From positions 1 to 64,000 of the forward strand of contig JAMZAV010000955.1 of NCBI GenBank assembly GCA_024449915.1: 64,000 nucleotides of DNA. Reading direction: 5' to 3'. Position 1 is the first letter of the stretch; each line of letters begins with the position of its first letter. Positions 22,889 to 33,544 of this stretch are shown here, piece after piece. The notes under the pieces were generated by a model that was given only the letters and a program-made list of their open reading frames with translations, was not told the DNA's origin and ran no database searches. The translations under genes were made by a program, and so were the position numbers. The stretch is from Sweltsa coloradensis. Taxonomy: Eukaryota > Arthropoda > Insecta > Plecoptera > Chloroperlidae.

Positions 22889-24045
22889 TTATGATTTAAT
22901 TTATGTTATTGTGTTAATTTGGTTTAAATCCAAAGACAAAATGTAAAATTGGTATTGAAATCCTAAAGAGACAATGTTGTGTTTTCTGTACATAGGCCTA
23001 CATATTAAGTTTTAGTGAGAGAGTATATGTTGCTTAATATAGCCCTATAGGCCTATACTAGTTATACTATTCATTCTGTAGGTCAACGTTTCAATGATTT
23101 TCCCGCATTCACTACGTCAATGTTTAAATTTTTGAGTTGTTTGTCCCATTCTTGATTCTTTTTATTTCCATGTTGTTTTACTTGGAACAAGGGAACATAA
23201 GAGCAGCACTGATTAAGTATCATGGACGATACAGACATACACCACACCCACTACCAGGGGACACTAGGGTTCACTTCACACCACAGTTTACTCCAGAGTA
23301 GCCTCGTGCTGGCAAGCATAGAAAAACATGGAACTTACCGCGATTAAGCTAAAGGGGTTCCAATGCCTGTTAGTAGAGTTAGCGATTTCTCAATCAAACT
23401 ATTACCAATTTTGGTTTTTAAATCGGGCTGCATTTCAACATTTACGTTACTTTATTTTCACTAGGCCTATTTTACTTGGAAAAACGCAATAGGCCTATAC
23501 ACAATTACACAGTTACCACGCAAGATAAATACTTTGCAGAAAAGGCTGGATGGATGGTTGATTGGCTGAAGATGTCATGGAGCCTCGAAAACATGGTAAA
23601 AACAGTGAAGAACAGCACGGAACCACGAAGTTATGGCATAAGCGGATCAACGTTCAACCGATGGATGTAATACTAATGGGGAATTATATATAGCATTGTT
23701 CTTATAGAATGTGAACCGGACCACTCAAAATTCAACATGAAAACAGTTTGACTGTAAGGTGAACTGTGGTGTGAGCAGCTAGTGAACATGCTGGGAACAT
23801 GCAAACATGCTGGTGCTTCTTCATGACCACTAGCTTAACGATAACATCACTTCAATCACTGACGATAGCCGTGTCAGATAACTTGCAGCAAACAAGGAAG
23901 TTAAAACACTTTTTAAAATAATGCTAACAAATGAAACTAAAGAAATAGGCCCTAGTTAAGCAAGTAGTCGAGCACTGTAACTAAAATGCAGGATAAACCT
24001 CTTAAAAGGGAGGATAGAGGGATTAGGAATAAATCAATTGTTCCA
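22889..24045. other. Unassigned spacer, possibly intronic
   Basis: No convincing exon. 'ttcacaccacagtt' (about 23275) and its inverse near 23760 hint at a decayed inverted-repeat element. TAGGCCTA words are frequent. Confidence 0.35.
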
Positions 24046-24063
24046 AGAACTGACTTACAAACA

Positions 24064-24207
24064 TCAATTATTGTGGAATGCAAGCATAGGCGGTTGAATA
24101 TGACGATGTCCGGAAGCTGAAGTTGAAGAATCACACGTAAGCTGCGACATACGATGTGGACGGTTCTCGAGGAGCCTTCTTGATGGTCGTACAGGTTCCA
24201 TCCATTC
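24064..24207 (-). CDS. Exon candidate (C-terminal), unrecognised protein
   Basis: On the minus strand 'gttgcacatttcag' is a good acceptor. The frame continuing from the 24586-24666 exon (phase 0) reads 'EWMEPVRPSRRLLENRPHRM' and on for 47 codons to TGA at 24064, ending 'LAFHNN'. A perfect donor GTAAGT lies 5 bases after the stop, so a 3'-UTR intron is possible. A second frame across the same segment is also open, which weakens the call. Confidence 0.45.
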   Translation of the reverse strand, partial: EWMEPVRPSRRLLENRPHRMSQLTCDSSTSASGHRHIQPPMLAFHNN

Positions 24208-24585
24208 CTGAAATGTGCAACACAGTCACTAGGGTTGCACAATGATTAAATTTTAAAAAAAATGATAATTGAAAAGGTATAAGCTACCGATTATTATTTA
24301 TTATTAATCGGTGATATCTAGTGGTGGATAGTTTTAATATGTAGAAAGTGAATTAATGGCAAGTGAAAAGATTAAAAATGAGATAAACATCAGAATACAA
24401 AATGCCAGTAACTTCTACAATTGTGTGTGAAAGGCCTGGTGTGGGATGAATTTTTAAAAACGTTTGTGTATGTAGATTTTCTGTATAATAATAAAACAAC
24501 ATAATTATGTACACTACATTGCTCTTTTGCAACAGAAGGGAACACCAATGGTGGTACAGTATAGATAGACCAATATAACACTTAC
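24208..24585 (-). other. Putative intron
   Basis: It would run from GTAAGT at 24580-24585 to TTTCAG at 24208-24213 on the minus strand. It contains no repeat that I recognise. Confidence 0.4.
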
Positions 24586-24666
24586 CTGTCCACACAATTC
24601 TTCTAAATTGGCGACGCTAATCAATGTTCTTGTAGTTTTCTTGAAGACTGAGAGTTTCTCGTACTC
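24586..24666 (-). CDS. Exon candidate, 27 codons, unrecognised protein
   Basis: The minus strand has acceptor 'ttttactttcag', 81 bp, then donor CAG|GTAAGTG, both close to consensus. Only one frame is open: 'EYEKLSVFKKTTRTLISVAN' followed by 'LEELCGQ'. It begins and ends in phase 0. Composition is balanced compared with flanks. No upstream exon was found; a Helentron-like element begins 190 bp upstream. I do not recognise the protein. Confidence 0.55.
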
Positions 24667-24859
24667 CTGAAAGTAAAACATGGAATAAGAAACAAGCCAT
24701 TTAGAGATAGGCTCCGTAGTTGATGAAACAAGCCTACCTACTAGTACTTATCTATTAGCCGCTAGCCTAAATTGGCAATTGCTTGTGGGCACTCATCTTT
24801 AAGATTAGGGATGTAGAGTATGCTATTTATCTATTGGTACTGTCTTTTTTTATTTAATA

Positions 24860-25711
24860 CTAGGAAGCTTCGCAAACGCTTTTTCAGGTGCGTTGTTGGA
24901 TGAGCGTAATTGGTGCATTGAGCTGCCATGTGTTATGCAGATTTTCGTTGTTCTATGAAAAAAGCATTACTAAGTCGATGACATTTTTTTAAAACAAAAA
25001 AAAAAATTTTAAGTGAAAAAAAAACATGAAATTGTGATTTTCATGAGAAATAATTTTTTGATTGCGCTCAAATTTTACGCCAATATATTAATTCATAAAA
25101 TAAGGGTCTGTGAAATAATCATTACGGATAAAGCATGTAGGTGTTATAAGTCGAAGAATTTGTTTAAAAATCGAGAAAAATAGTAAAATTGCAATTTTCA
25201 TGAGATATAATATTTTGATTGCGCTCAAATTTCCCACCAATATATTAAATCATAAAATTAAGGTTCTGTGAAAAAATCATTACAATCGGATAAAGCATGT
25301 AGGTGTTATAAGTCGAGGAAATTGTTTAAAAATCGGAAAAAAAATCGTAAAAATGCGATTTTCATGAGAAATAATATTTTGATTGCGCTCAAATTTCACA
25401 CGAATATATAAAATTGTAAAATTAAGAATCTGTGAAAAAATCATTACAATCCAATAAAGCATGTAGGTGTTATAAGTAGAAGAATTGTTAAAAAATAAAA
25501 AAAATAGTAATATTGCGATTTTCATGAGAAATAATATTTCGATTGCGCTCAAAAACGCGGCAGCTCTAAGTTCAGAAATTTTGAAGGCCTCCAGAACATT
25601 TCATCGCAATTGGAGTATCGGTTTAGACGGAATCATGTTAACAAACAGACAAAAATACAAAAAAACATTCCGGATTTTTTTCTCCAGTGTTCGCTCGCTA
25701 CGCTCATCCAA
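24860..25711 (-). mobile_element. Helentron-like (HINE) element, family A copy 1
   Basis: The 3' end is at 24860 (CCTAG, then T on the minus strand), the subterminal repeat 'ttggatgagcg' at about 24897, and the 5' end TTGGATGAGCG at 25711. The interior holds about four tandem ~170-bp units with 'gcgctcaaatttc', 'ttctgtgaaaaaatcattac', 'gcatgtaggtgttataagtcga'. This is the longest family A copy because it has most units. Confidence 0.7.
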
Positions 25712-25739
25712 TAAATTTCAAAAATAAGACAATAGGCCT

Positions 25740-26135
25740 ACAATAAATAGGTACCTAGTAGAGTTTTTACAATGAATGAATGAATAAATAAATTAAAAAC
25801 TTTGGAACTTGTTCATTGTAGGGACCCCCCCTCCCCACAAAAAAAAGTAAAGTAGGTTAGGGGGGTTGGGGGGGGCGCGCAGCGCCGTGGGAGGAGCCTT
25901 GCTGACCACAGCAACGCAATAATGCACCCCGCCCCACGGCGCTTTCCCCTACTTACTTTCCTTTTCGGGGGGGGGGGGGGGGGCCCTACAATGAACAAGT
26001 ACCAGTTTTTAATTTATTCATTCATTCATGCCTTGCTGACCACGGCAACGCACTTCATGCACCCCGCCCCACCAACCCCCTAACCTACTTACCACTTTTT
26101 GAAGGGTCCGGTTAATGAACAAGTACCTAGTTTTT
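25740..26135. repeat. Compound foldback and direct repeat with G/C runs
   Basis: Left arm 25767-25830 ('gaatgaatgaataaataaatt...gttcattgtaggg') is mirrored at 25981-26032. 'ccttgctgaccac.gcaacgca' to 'gcaccccgccccac' occurs twice in direct orientation (25898 and 26031). G runs (25969-25982) and C runs sit at arm junctions. It lies exactly between two Helentron-like elements. Confidence 0.7.
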
Positions 26136-26136
26136 A

Positions 26137-26745
26137 TTGGATGAGCGAAGCGAAGACTTCAATTTCACTCACCCCCCAAAAACTTTAGCTCGGGTGTTTT
26201 TTTTTCCTTTTTTCCTGTTTGTTTGCTGTCTACCAGGCAAACGGCATGCGATCTTGATGAAAATTGGAGGGGACCTTTGAAATCTCTGAACTTGGACTTG
26301 CCACGTTTTTGGGTACAATCGAACAAATATTTCTCATAAATATCGTACTTTCACGATTTTTTTCTATTTTTAGTGTGATATTTTCATGACATTTGGGCCG
26401 ATTCTGACCAAACGAGTGGGGCTACAACGTTCATATTTTACATGAACATTAAAATTGTGGTGATGTAGTACCTTTGGAAAGAAAAAGTTGAAAAAGTTAG
26501 CCAGAATCCATAGTAATACAGGTTAAAATATGAGTTTTTTTAGGTTTATAATAACAATTAACAAGTAACAATAGAAACTTGACAACAATTACCTACAATG
26601 CGTTCAAAAAGAATCTTGACAACAATCACCTACAATGCGTTCAAAAAGAACTTGCAAAAGTAAAGAGATCTCACGCAAACTAAAAACTTATTAAAAAAGC
26701 TCATCCATCAACGCGACTACAAAAAGCGTTCGCGAAGCAGGCTAG
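26137..26745 (+). mobile_element. Helentron-like (HINE) element, family B copy 2
   Basis: 5' TTGGATGAGCGAAGCGAAGA; the same body as copy 1 ('ccaggcaaacggcat', 'gccacgtttttgggtacaatcga', 'ctgaccaaacgag'); 3' end 'cgttcgcgaagcaggCTAG' followed by T. One internal unit instead of two. 'cttgacaacaat.acctacaatgcgttcaaaaaga' is duplicated near 26577 and 26612. Confidence 0.7.
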
Positions 26746-27325
26746 TATAGTACGTTTCAACTATCAACTGTTACAGATACCAAAAAAAAACACCGGTAAG
26801 CCTACCTTTGCCGGTAGGTACTACTTAATTTTGCCTGAAAATGCCAATTTTAATACTTTTTATGAATTAGATCATTTTTTGTTGTTGCCTTTTTAAGGTA
26901 GGCCTATGTACTATTTTATATATAATTTGATAAAAATGATACAGAACATTTTAGTATGGGCACAATGTCGAGCAGAGCCAACTCCAAATATGGGAAAAAT
27001 GAAATTCCGGAGCATACCTAGGCCTATGTAATGAATTTTGCAACTCACTTTCTATCTCTCCCTCAACGCCTAGTGTCATCAAATAATGCTACTGGAGATG
27101 CCCTTGAATAGCATAACAATTTGAAGTGTTCTTTTTGTCGTCCTTTTTTTTTTTTTATGTTTTTGTATGTTCGTCTTTACTATTTTTGCCTGACTATTTG
27201 TCACTTTCAAAGGTCCTGAACATCCGAGCCCTGATTATTAAGTAGGCCGAGGCCTACTAAAAATTACCACGGGAGAAGCTTTGATCCCCACGACCAATCC
27301 CCAAAACAGACAGACGGATTAGGTA
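26746..27325. other. Spacer between Helentron-like copies
   Basis: No coding signal. A minus-strand GTGAGT donor near 27045 follows a short open stretch beginning ATGACA, but its acceptor side is poor, so I do not call an exon. Confidence 0.35.
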
Positions 27326-27916
27326 CTAGGAAGCTTCGCAAACGCTTTTTTTAGTCGCGTTAGTTGAGTGCGTTGAGCTTTTTTAATAAGTTTTTAGTTT
27401 GCATGGGATCTCTTTACTTTTGCAAGTCCTTTTTGAACGCATTGTAGGTGATTGTTCTCAAGTTTCTATTGTAACTTGTTAATTGTTATTAAATACATAA
27501 AAAACTCAAATTAAAACCTTTATTCTATGGATTCTCTGGCTAACTTTTCCAACTTTTTCTTTCAAAAAGAACTACATCACCTTAACCTTAATGTCCATGT
27601 AAAATATGAACTTTGTAGCCCCACCCGTTTAGTCAGAATCGGCCCAAATGTCAAGAAAATATCGTAGGCCCTACTTAAAATCGAAAAAATCGAAAAAGTA
27701 TGATATTCATGAGAAAAATAAAAATGTGGCAGGTCTAGGCCTATGTTCAGAGATTTCGAATGTCCCCTCCAATTTTCATCAAGATCGCATATGCCGTTTG
27801 CCCGGTAGAGACCGAACAGACAGAAAAACAAACAAACAAAAGCAAAAAAAAAAAAAACTTGGAGCTTAAGTTTTTGAGGGGTCAGTGAAATTGAAGTCTT
27901 CGCTTCGCTCATCCAA
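27326..27916 (-). mobile_element. Helentron-like (HINE) element, family B copy 3
   Basis: Minus-strand copy: 3' terminus 'gaagcttCCTAG'+T at 27326, 5' terminus TTGGATGAGCGAAGCGAAGA ending at 27916. The body matches the other B copies, including the pyrimidine tract (here poly-A, about 27845). The minus 152-codon ORF spans it and is incidental. Confidence 0.7.
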
Positions 27917-27939
27917 CTAAAACCTTTTAAATTGTCTTG

Positions 27940-28195
27940 TACCCTGGTAGCATTGAGCATAGAACATATAGCTAGAGACATCATGCCCATGTTAAAAATT
28001 GTACCCAAAATTTCTCTCCCACACATCAAGTTCATTTCAATACTACTACGAGCGCCACTCGAGTTTCACTACCTCGCGGCTATGCACGAAGTTCATACGA
28101 GCATCCATAGAGGTCGTTCCACAAAATTCAACGACGCACCGGAAGTCAACGACGACGTGAGAAACAAAAGCGCTTCAACCGGTTAGGTCATATTG
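27940..28195 (-). promoter_or_regulatory. CpG-clustered, promoter-like patch with a short ATG ORF
   Basis: 28060-28190 has many CpGs and a minus-strand ACTTCCGG ETS-like site near 28144. Downstream on the minus strand (28035 leftward) an ATG starts 'MNLMCGREILGTIFNMGMM', a hydrophobic N-terminus resembling a signal sequence, and it runs into the 27326-27916 element. Splice donors there are weak. It could be the first exon of the minus-strand gene whose later exons lie at 24.6 kb; this is speculative. Confidence 0.25.
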
Positions 28196-28199
28196 TGCC

Positions 28200-28893
28200 G
28201 CCTGTGATATTGAAAGTTGATGAGATGAGTTAATTAATGGAGTGTTTGATGATTAGATTGTTTTCTAAGTGTATATAACAAAATAAAATGACGATGATAG
28301 ATATATCAAAACAAAAGTTATTTATGTGAATGAAAATTGAAAAATAAATATATTAAAGAAATGTGTATGATGTGAATTAAAATTTGTTTAAATAGATTAC
28401 TTTGGATGAGAAATTTAGAAAGTTTGTTGCTGTTATCATAAGATAGAAGTTCTTCATATGATATCTACTCCACGAATTAAATGAAACTCATCGTAATTAT
28501 TGCGCGCCTATTTAAAATAGATATTTGGGCAAATAAATTTTGTAGATTCATGGAAGATATTATAAAGCAGGCTTGCAAAACAGTCATCAATGTAAATCAT
28601 TACAATACTGTAGAATTTATAGTATTTAATACCGTAATTTAAAAAAACTATCTAAAATAAAGAAACAAGCTATTTCAAAATTTTGTTTCATAAAGCATAG
28701 TAATGATCGTTTAGTAAATAAATATGCTTTATTACAATCTAAGGTCATAGGAGTAGATGGACGACCGACAATAAAACATAGGCTACAAACAAAAAAACAC
28801 ATCAAACTTTTTAAAACTTGGTTGTTAAATTTGTAGTCTTCATAACGCTCTTCCAATACATATGGTTTGTTTAAAAATAAACTATAGTTTATT
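28200..28893. other. AT-rich non-coding DNA
   Basis: Nothing recognised. Confidence 0.4.
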
Positions 28894-28895
28894 TA

Positions 28896-29505
28896 TCCTT
28901 GAGATACAAAGTGACCATCGACGGACACGTCGGGTATGGGTATGAGGCAGCTGCTAAGGGTTGTCGCGTGTAGTCGTAAAATAGACCATCCTAGAAGCTG
29001 AGGGCTTTCTACCTGCTGTATTCTCTTCCTGTTCTATTTATTTATTGATATTTTTTGTTTAATTGCAAATATCTAATAACGTTGTTAAAATATTAAGCGG
29101 GCGTCTTGAATGTCATTTTTTTGGACGAAATTCTACGATAAAAACTGACTGAGTTACGGATAATGCTTCTATAATATATTTTGTTAATATTATTTAGTAA
29201 TATAATAATATTTTTATATTTCAGTCAGTTTTGATCGTAGACACTAGGGAAAAAAACGCATTTCATAACTCAAGCTACACATTTGAACCACGTTATTAAA
29301 TACATGCAATTATAAAAAAAATATTTCGCTGAATAAATTATTTTTATCACAATAGATTTGAAATGTGCGGAGGCAGGTAGAAAAAAACCCATGTTCGCTC
29401 CCAAATTCGGTCACGCCAAAAAAGGTGGAAAGGGAAAAATGCAGACAATAGACGGGACGACCGATCCCGGTCTCGTCCGCGGATGGTCACTTTGTATCTC
29501 AAGGA
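28896..29505. mobile_element. Foldback MITE with long TIRs and TA target
   Basis: Terminal repeats TCCTTGAGATACAAAGTGAC...CATC are identical for 24 bases on both sides and continue with similarity. TA flanks at 28894-28895 and 29506-29507. Inner words 'ctttctacctgc' and 'aaaactgactga' are also mirrored, so most of the 610 bp can fold on itself. No ORF. Family unknown. Confidence 0.8.
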
Positions 29506-29507
29506 TA

Positions 29508-30079
29508 TATACACTTTAGTACATGTTTTTTAGGGCGCGAAAGCTTATTTGATTGTAATCGATCTTATGACATGGTTTACTTTGAGAAACAAATAAGATA
29601 GGCTACATACATAGGGCCTATCAAGAACAAAATTGTATTTATACTATGCCGCTTCTTACTAAGATAGTAAATGATAAATAAATAAATTTTAAATATCTAC
29701 AACAAATCAGCCGATGTTAAATTTGAAGCCAATTCAAAAATGCATAATAAATAGTAGCCTATGTAGGCTAAGCCTATGAATTTTTATTATTTGCACACTG
29801 GAGTAGCTTTGAAACATTGTATTATTCAAATAAAAAAATAACCCGGGCTTTGTTCAACAAATGTTTTATTTATTATGAAGGTGTTTGGTAAGGTTATTAG
29901 GATGGTCGTCTCCCTAATGGAACATACAGGCTGGAATTATGTTCAGTTGTTATTTGTATGTTGAGGACAGAGATAATAATTATTATTAGAGGTGAGCATT
30001 TTAATCTAATTCGGCAAAAACAAAAAATAATATCACACAATACATACAAAAACAGAGTAGGCCTAAATGTTTTAGATGT
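29508..30079. other. AT-rich non-coding DNA
   Basis: Nothing recognised apart from TAGGCCTA words. Confidence 0.4.
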
Positions 30080-30840
30080 AAACAAAAATGCTTTTATTAT
30101 GGAATTCAAAGTGAGCTTCTTAATTGGATAACATCATTTTTAAAGGGCAGGTCTCAGTGTGTAGTGCATGATAGAGCCTCATCATCATTAATTGACGTTA
30201 CTTCTGGAGTTCCGCAGGAATCGGATCGGTACTTGGTCCTTTGTTTTTTACAATCTTTATGATAGACCTACCAGATGTTGTATCGTCCAGTATTCTCCAA
30301 TATGCTGACGATACAACTCTGTACAGAAATATATCTACGTACTTCAGAAGACGCAAAGGCTCTACAAGATGACCTAAACAGTATATCCAAGTTTGGTGTC
30401 AAAACAACCAAATGTCACTTAATGTTAGCAAGTCACAGTTACTTCAAATCACGCGATCAAGAACCGGGCATATAAACATCGTGTATAGCATAAATGGAGA
30501 TATAATACCGTGTTGCCAAAAGGTCAAACTACTTGGAATAATTGTTACTTGTGATCTGCGGTGGAATCTACATTGTGAGTATGTGCGTAACAGAGCGTCT
30601 AAAACTTTAGGATTTGTATCGCGCTCTCTAAAGGGTGGCAAGCCAGAACCCTTTGCACCACATACTTAGCGCTGGTTAGGCCAATTATCACTCATCAGCG
30701 TGGCATCCAACAACAAAGGACAATATGTGCAAGTTGGAAAGAATTCAAAATCGTGCCACCAGACATTTTATGGGTTACAAAGAGCCTAGTGCCTCTACAC
30801 CTCGTGGTCAATGTCGCCTTATCACAATAGGGAATGCTCC
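30080..30840 (+). pseudogene. LINE reverse transcriptase relic (palm to thumb)
   Basis: Across two frameshifts I read 'IQSELLNWITSFLKGRSQCV', 'VTSGVPQ' (30203-30223), 'GPLFFTIFMIDLP', the catalytic box 'ILQYADDTTLYRN' (about 30295), 'MSLNVSKSQLLQITRS', 'KLLGIIVTCDLRW' and 'ERIQNRATRHFMGYK'. YADD, SGVPQ and LG-x-x-x-D are the defining RT motifs of Jockey/CR1-type LINEs. The gene is split at about 30840; its C-terminus resumes at 31595. Confidence 0.9.
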
Positions 30841-31594
30841 TATTTTTTTTTGAAAATATATTCGTAACGTTGTTACTAAAAAAAAAAAAACGTTTACCCA
30901 AAAAAAGTCCGTCGAAAAATGTTTTTTACTTGGTTTTATGAGGGTGTGAATATTCGTGTTTAAATTCCGCGCGTAAACAGGCCTAGCTGACTGTGACATC
31001 CATGCGACGTCACATAGAAGTATCGTTTCGTCAGTCTGCCGGTAGGGGTTCCACCACCTGTCAAATTCATTGGTTCCTGGTCAATTCCTAGCAAAGGCAG
31101 TGGGCCCAAGGTCTTGGTTACCATGGAAACCAGAGTCGATAAAGAAGGTTCCCCGGATTAGAGTCGGTAATAGATTAAACAAAGTACAATGTTGATTTAA
31201 CAAATTTGCAGATAAGTAAGGTTTTATTCGTTGACAATGCATGTTATATTATGCATACATTTTTATATTATACTTATACATTATCATTATTAGGTGTAGG
31301 CTCATGCCTCAGACAAACTATTAGAACATATTAAATTGCTTGACATGGATTTGACTACATTCAATTCCAGCCGGCGAGCGTGTGGTGCAGCGCGCGCGCG
31401 GAGATCTATTCAACTATTACTTTGTCGTGACGTCACGCAATGTACGGAGCGTTTTAGTCCCGCTTCGCCACTAGCCAATTTAAAACCTTCATAAATACGC
31501 CAAAAATTGTTAGTTTTTAAAAATAATTTATATTTGTGAGTATTTCTTATTATATTTTATGTTAATTACAATTAAGTTGCATACTAGAGATGAG
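30841..31594. mobile_element. ~750-bp insert splitting the LINE
   Basis: The LINE breaks at 'ataGGGAATGCTCCTATT' and resumes at 'CCCTATTGAACAACTC'. The right junction also carries an inverted copy of the left flank (CAATAGGGAATGCTCCT / AGGAGCATTCCCTATTG). Either these are short TIRs of the insert, or the target was itself a small palindrome. The interior has poly-A/T runs and a CpG patch with TGACGTCA near 31429. No transposase. Confidence 0.5.
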
Positions 31595-32115
31595 GAGCAT
31601 TCCCTATTGAACAACTCATGAAGCAAGTGGACGTTTTGTTCTTCAAAAAGATGTTGACTGGCTGTGTGGACCTCGACCCATTCCATCGGATGTCTTGGAA
31701 CCTTGGGGATTCAAGACGTCACCAGGCCCAGTCCATCACGCCACCATTTGCCCGAACCAGCGCGCAGATAAGTGGGTTCTACTGCCAAACTGCCAGAATT
31801 TGGAACTACTCCCTATCTGAAGAAATACAAGGACTTGGCATGTCTGCTTTTAAGAGAGCTATTAAATCTTCTACATTATGATTGCTTTTTTGATATTATG
31901 AATTCATTGAATTGTTATTGTTTTGTTAATTCGTCCCTGCTATGTTTCTTTATGTTTGTGTTTATGTTGTTTATGTTTCTTTATTCTATGTTTTATAAGC
32001 TTGTTTATCATCACAATTTGTTGTGTAGAGGCTGGCAGACACCTTGTGCTTGGAGCATACTGCCCTTTTCTGCCAACCTTCCTACTAAGCTTTAGAGGAA
32101 AATAAATAATAATAA
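31595..32115 (+). pseudogene. LINE C-terminus and 3' end
   Basis: Resumes with 'QLMKQVDVLFFKKMLTGCVD' and ends near 31880 with 'QTARIWN' and 'GMSAFKRAIKSSTL', the usual 'WN-x-LP ... F-K' terminus of Jockey-like ORF2. A 3' UTR follows and ends in a TAAATAATAATAAT tail (32103-32116). Confidence 0.75.
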
Positions 32116-32615
32116 TGTAGGAACAAAAAGCGGCGAAACTTGAACATTCTTTTCAAAAGGTAGGGCCTATGTCTTTATTTATTTTAAATACTTATTTTTA
32201 GCTACCAAATTACTGATTGAAATTTATTTTTATATAGAATAAAATGCTTGGCCCTTTACACCAAGTATTCAAATTTAAAATACTCAAATAAATAATATGA
32301 TTTTGTTCTGATTGCCTTTAAAACATTTGTACAAAAATAATGGTGAATAAAAACATTTAAAAATATCATCAATGAAATAAATCATAAAAAATCATAAATC
32401 TTACAAAATATAGAAATAATTTTTAATTTTATAGACATTTGTAATAATAAATTCACACTTGAAAGACTAACTATTATACATAAACCTTCATTATTTTTCT
32501 GTAGGCCTAGTGTGTAGACATAATAACGAGGTTGAGGAAGGGTTGGGGGGAGGGGAAATAATAGAGGGTCGCAAATGTTTTAACAGATTCAGTCTTTCAT
32601 CTTGAGGGACCCTTG
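32116..32615. other. AT-rich non-coding DNA
   Basis: No feature recognised. Confidence 0.4.
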
Positions 32616-32619
32616 CCAG

Positions 32620-32815
32620 GGGTGATCTCAAAATTACGAAAGTATGTTTTGTTCTTAAAAGTAGCTTTAGTTTTCAATTGCCTACTCCCAGTCTTGAACA
32701 AGTCCTCCCACAAAAGGAACTTAGAAAAGTTAAGTTACTTCTGCTTAAAAAGGAACTTGAGATGTTCCTCAAAAGGAACTTAGTTCCTTTCACGTTCCCT
32801 TTAAAGTAACTGATT
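32620..32815. repeat. GGAACTT/AAGTTCC-rich patch
   Basis: At least six copies of GGAACTT, GTTCC or their complements in ~200 bp. The same word cluster recurs at 36100-37080 and 40660-40790, flanking or inside the 33.5-38.9 kb element. Confidence 0.55.
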
Positions 32816-32861
32816 TAAATAATATTAATGTGGTGGGAGCTCATGATGGAGTTTTGTAAAT

Positions 32862-33544
32862 TTAGACGAGTGAGCGAAGCAAACGTAGTCTATACTCTAG
32901 GCCTACAGTTCAACTCAAACAGCACTTCCGTCATTCTGTGTGTGGGTGTGTGTGTGTGTAGGGGTCAAGTGTGTTAAAAATGAGACACAAAAGCCAACTT
33001 TCATGTGTTGGCCTACAAGCTACATTTTACATCTAGTTCAATGAAAGATGATGTCATAATCTTCAGCTTCCTTATCTGAATGGAATGGTGACATGACATT
33101 TTAATTAATATTAATTTAACTATTAAAAAACAATTAAAAACACCGTCTCATTTTTTTCTGATGTTTTGGACGAAAATGAGACGGTTGTGTTTAAATATGA
33201 GTCAATCCATTTCTAGGCTAACAAAGCAGATCTAGAGGGATGGGATGGTAAAGAGTAAAAATGATACAGACAAGTAAAAAATGACATGTTAAGTTACGAG
33301 GTTGATTGACCGTTCTATTGACAAATCAGTATTATGATTGCAGTGTAACATGCAATTTGGTGCTTTATGGCTAAAATCTTAGCAAAACGAAATGAAAATA
33401 GACAGATTAACATTAGTTGTAATGATTATCAAAATTGATGTCATGATGACGAGATGTGTCTGGGAAAAGGCGGGAAAATGGCATTATCATTGAATAGGCG
33501 AGTCTCATGTTTGTCCAAATGAGTGTCTCATTTTTAGCACCCAA
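32862..33544 (+). mobile_element. Helentron-like 5' end and following sequence (family D)
   Basis: TTAGACGAGTGAGCGAAGC at 32862 is the family D/E version of the TTGGATGAGCG 5' terminus. A (GT)n tract lies at 32938-32960. 'tctcattttt' words recur (33147, 33527, inverse at 32979 and 33176). A matching 3' end, with 'catctaac' and 'ggcgttttCCTAG', lies at 40535-40562, so this element may have been split by the 5.4-kb transposon; that is an inference. Confidence 0.45.

Noticed and set aside
27577..28035. 152-codon minus-strand ORF, the second longest in the window
   Set aside because: Most of it is the body of family B copy 3; phenylalanine-rich text comes from the T run. Only its first ~35 codons are kept as a weak signal.
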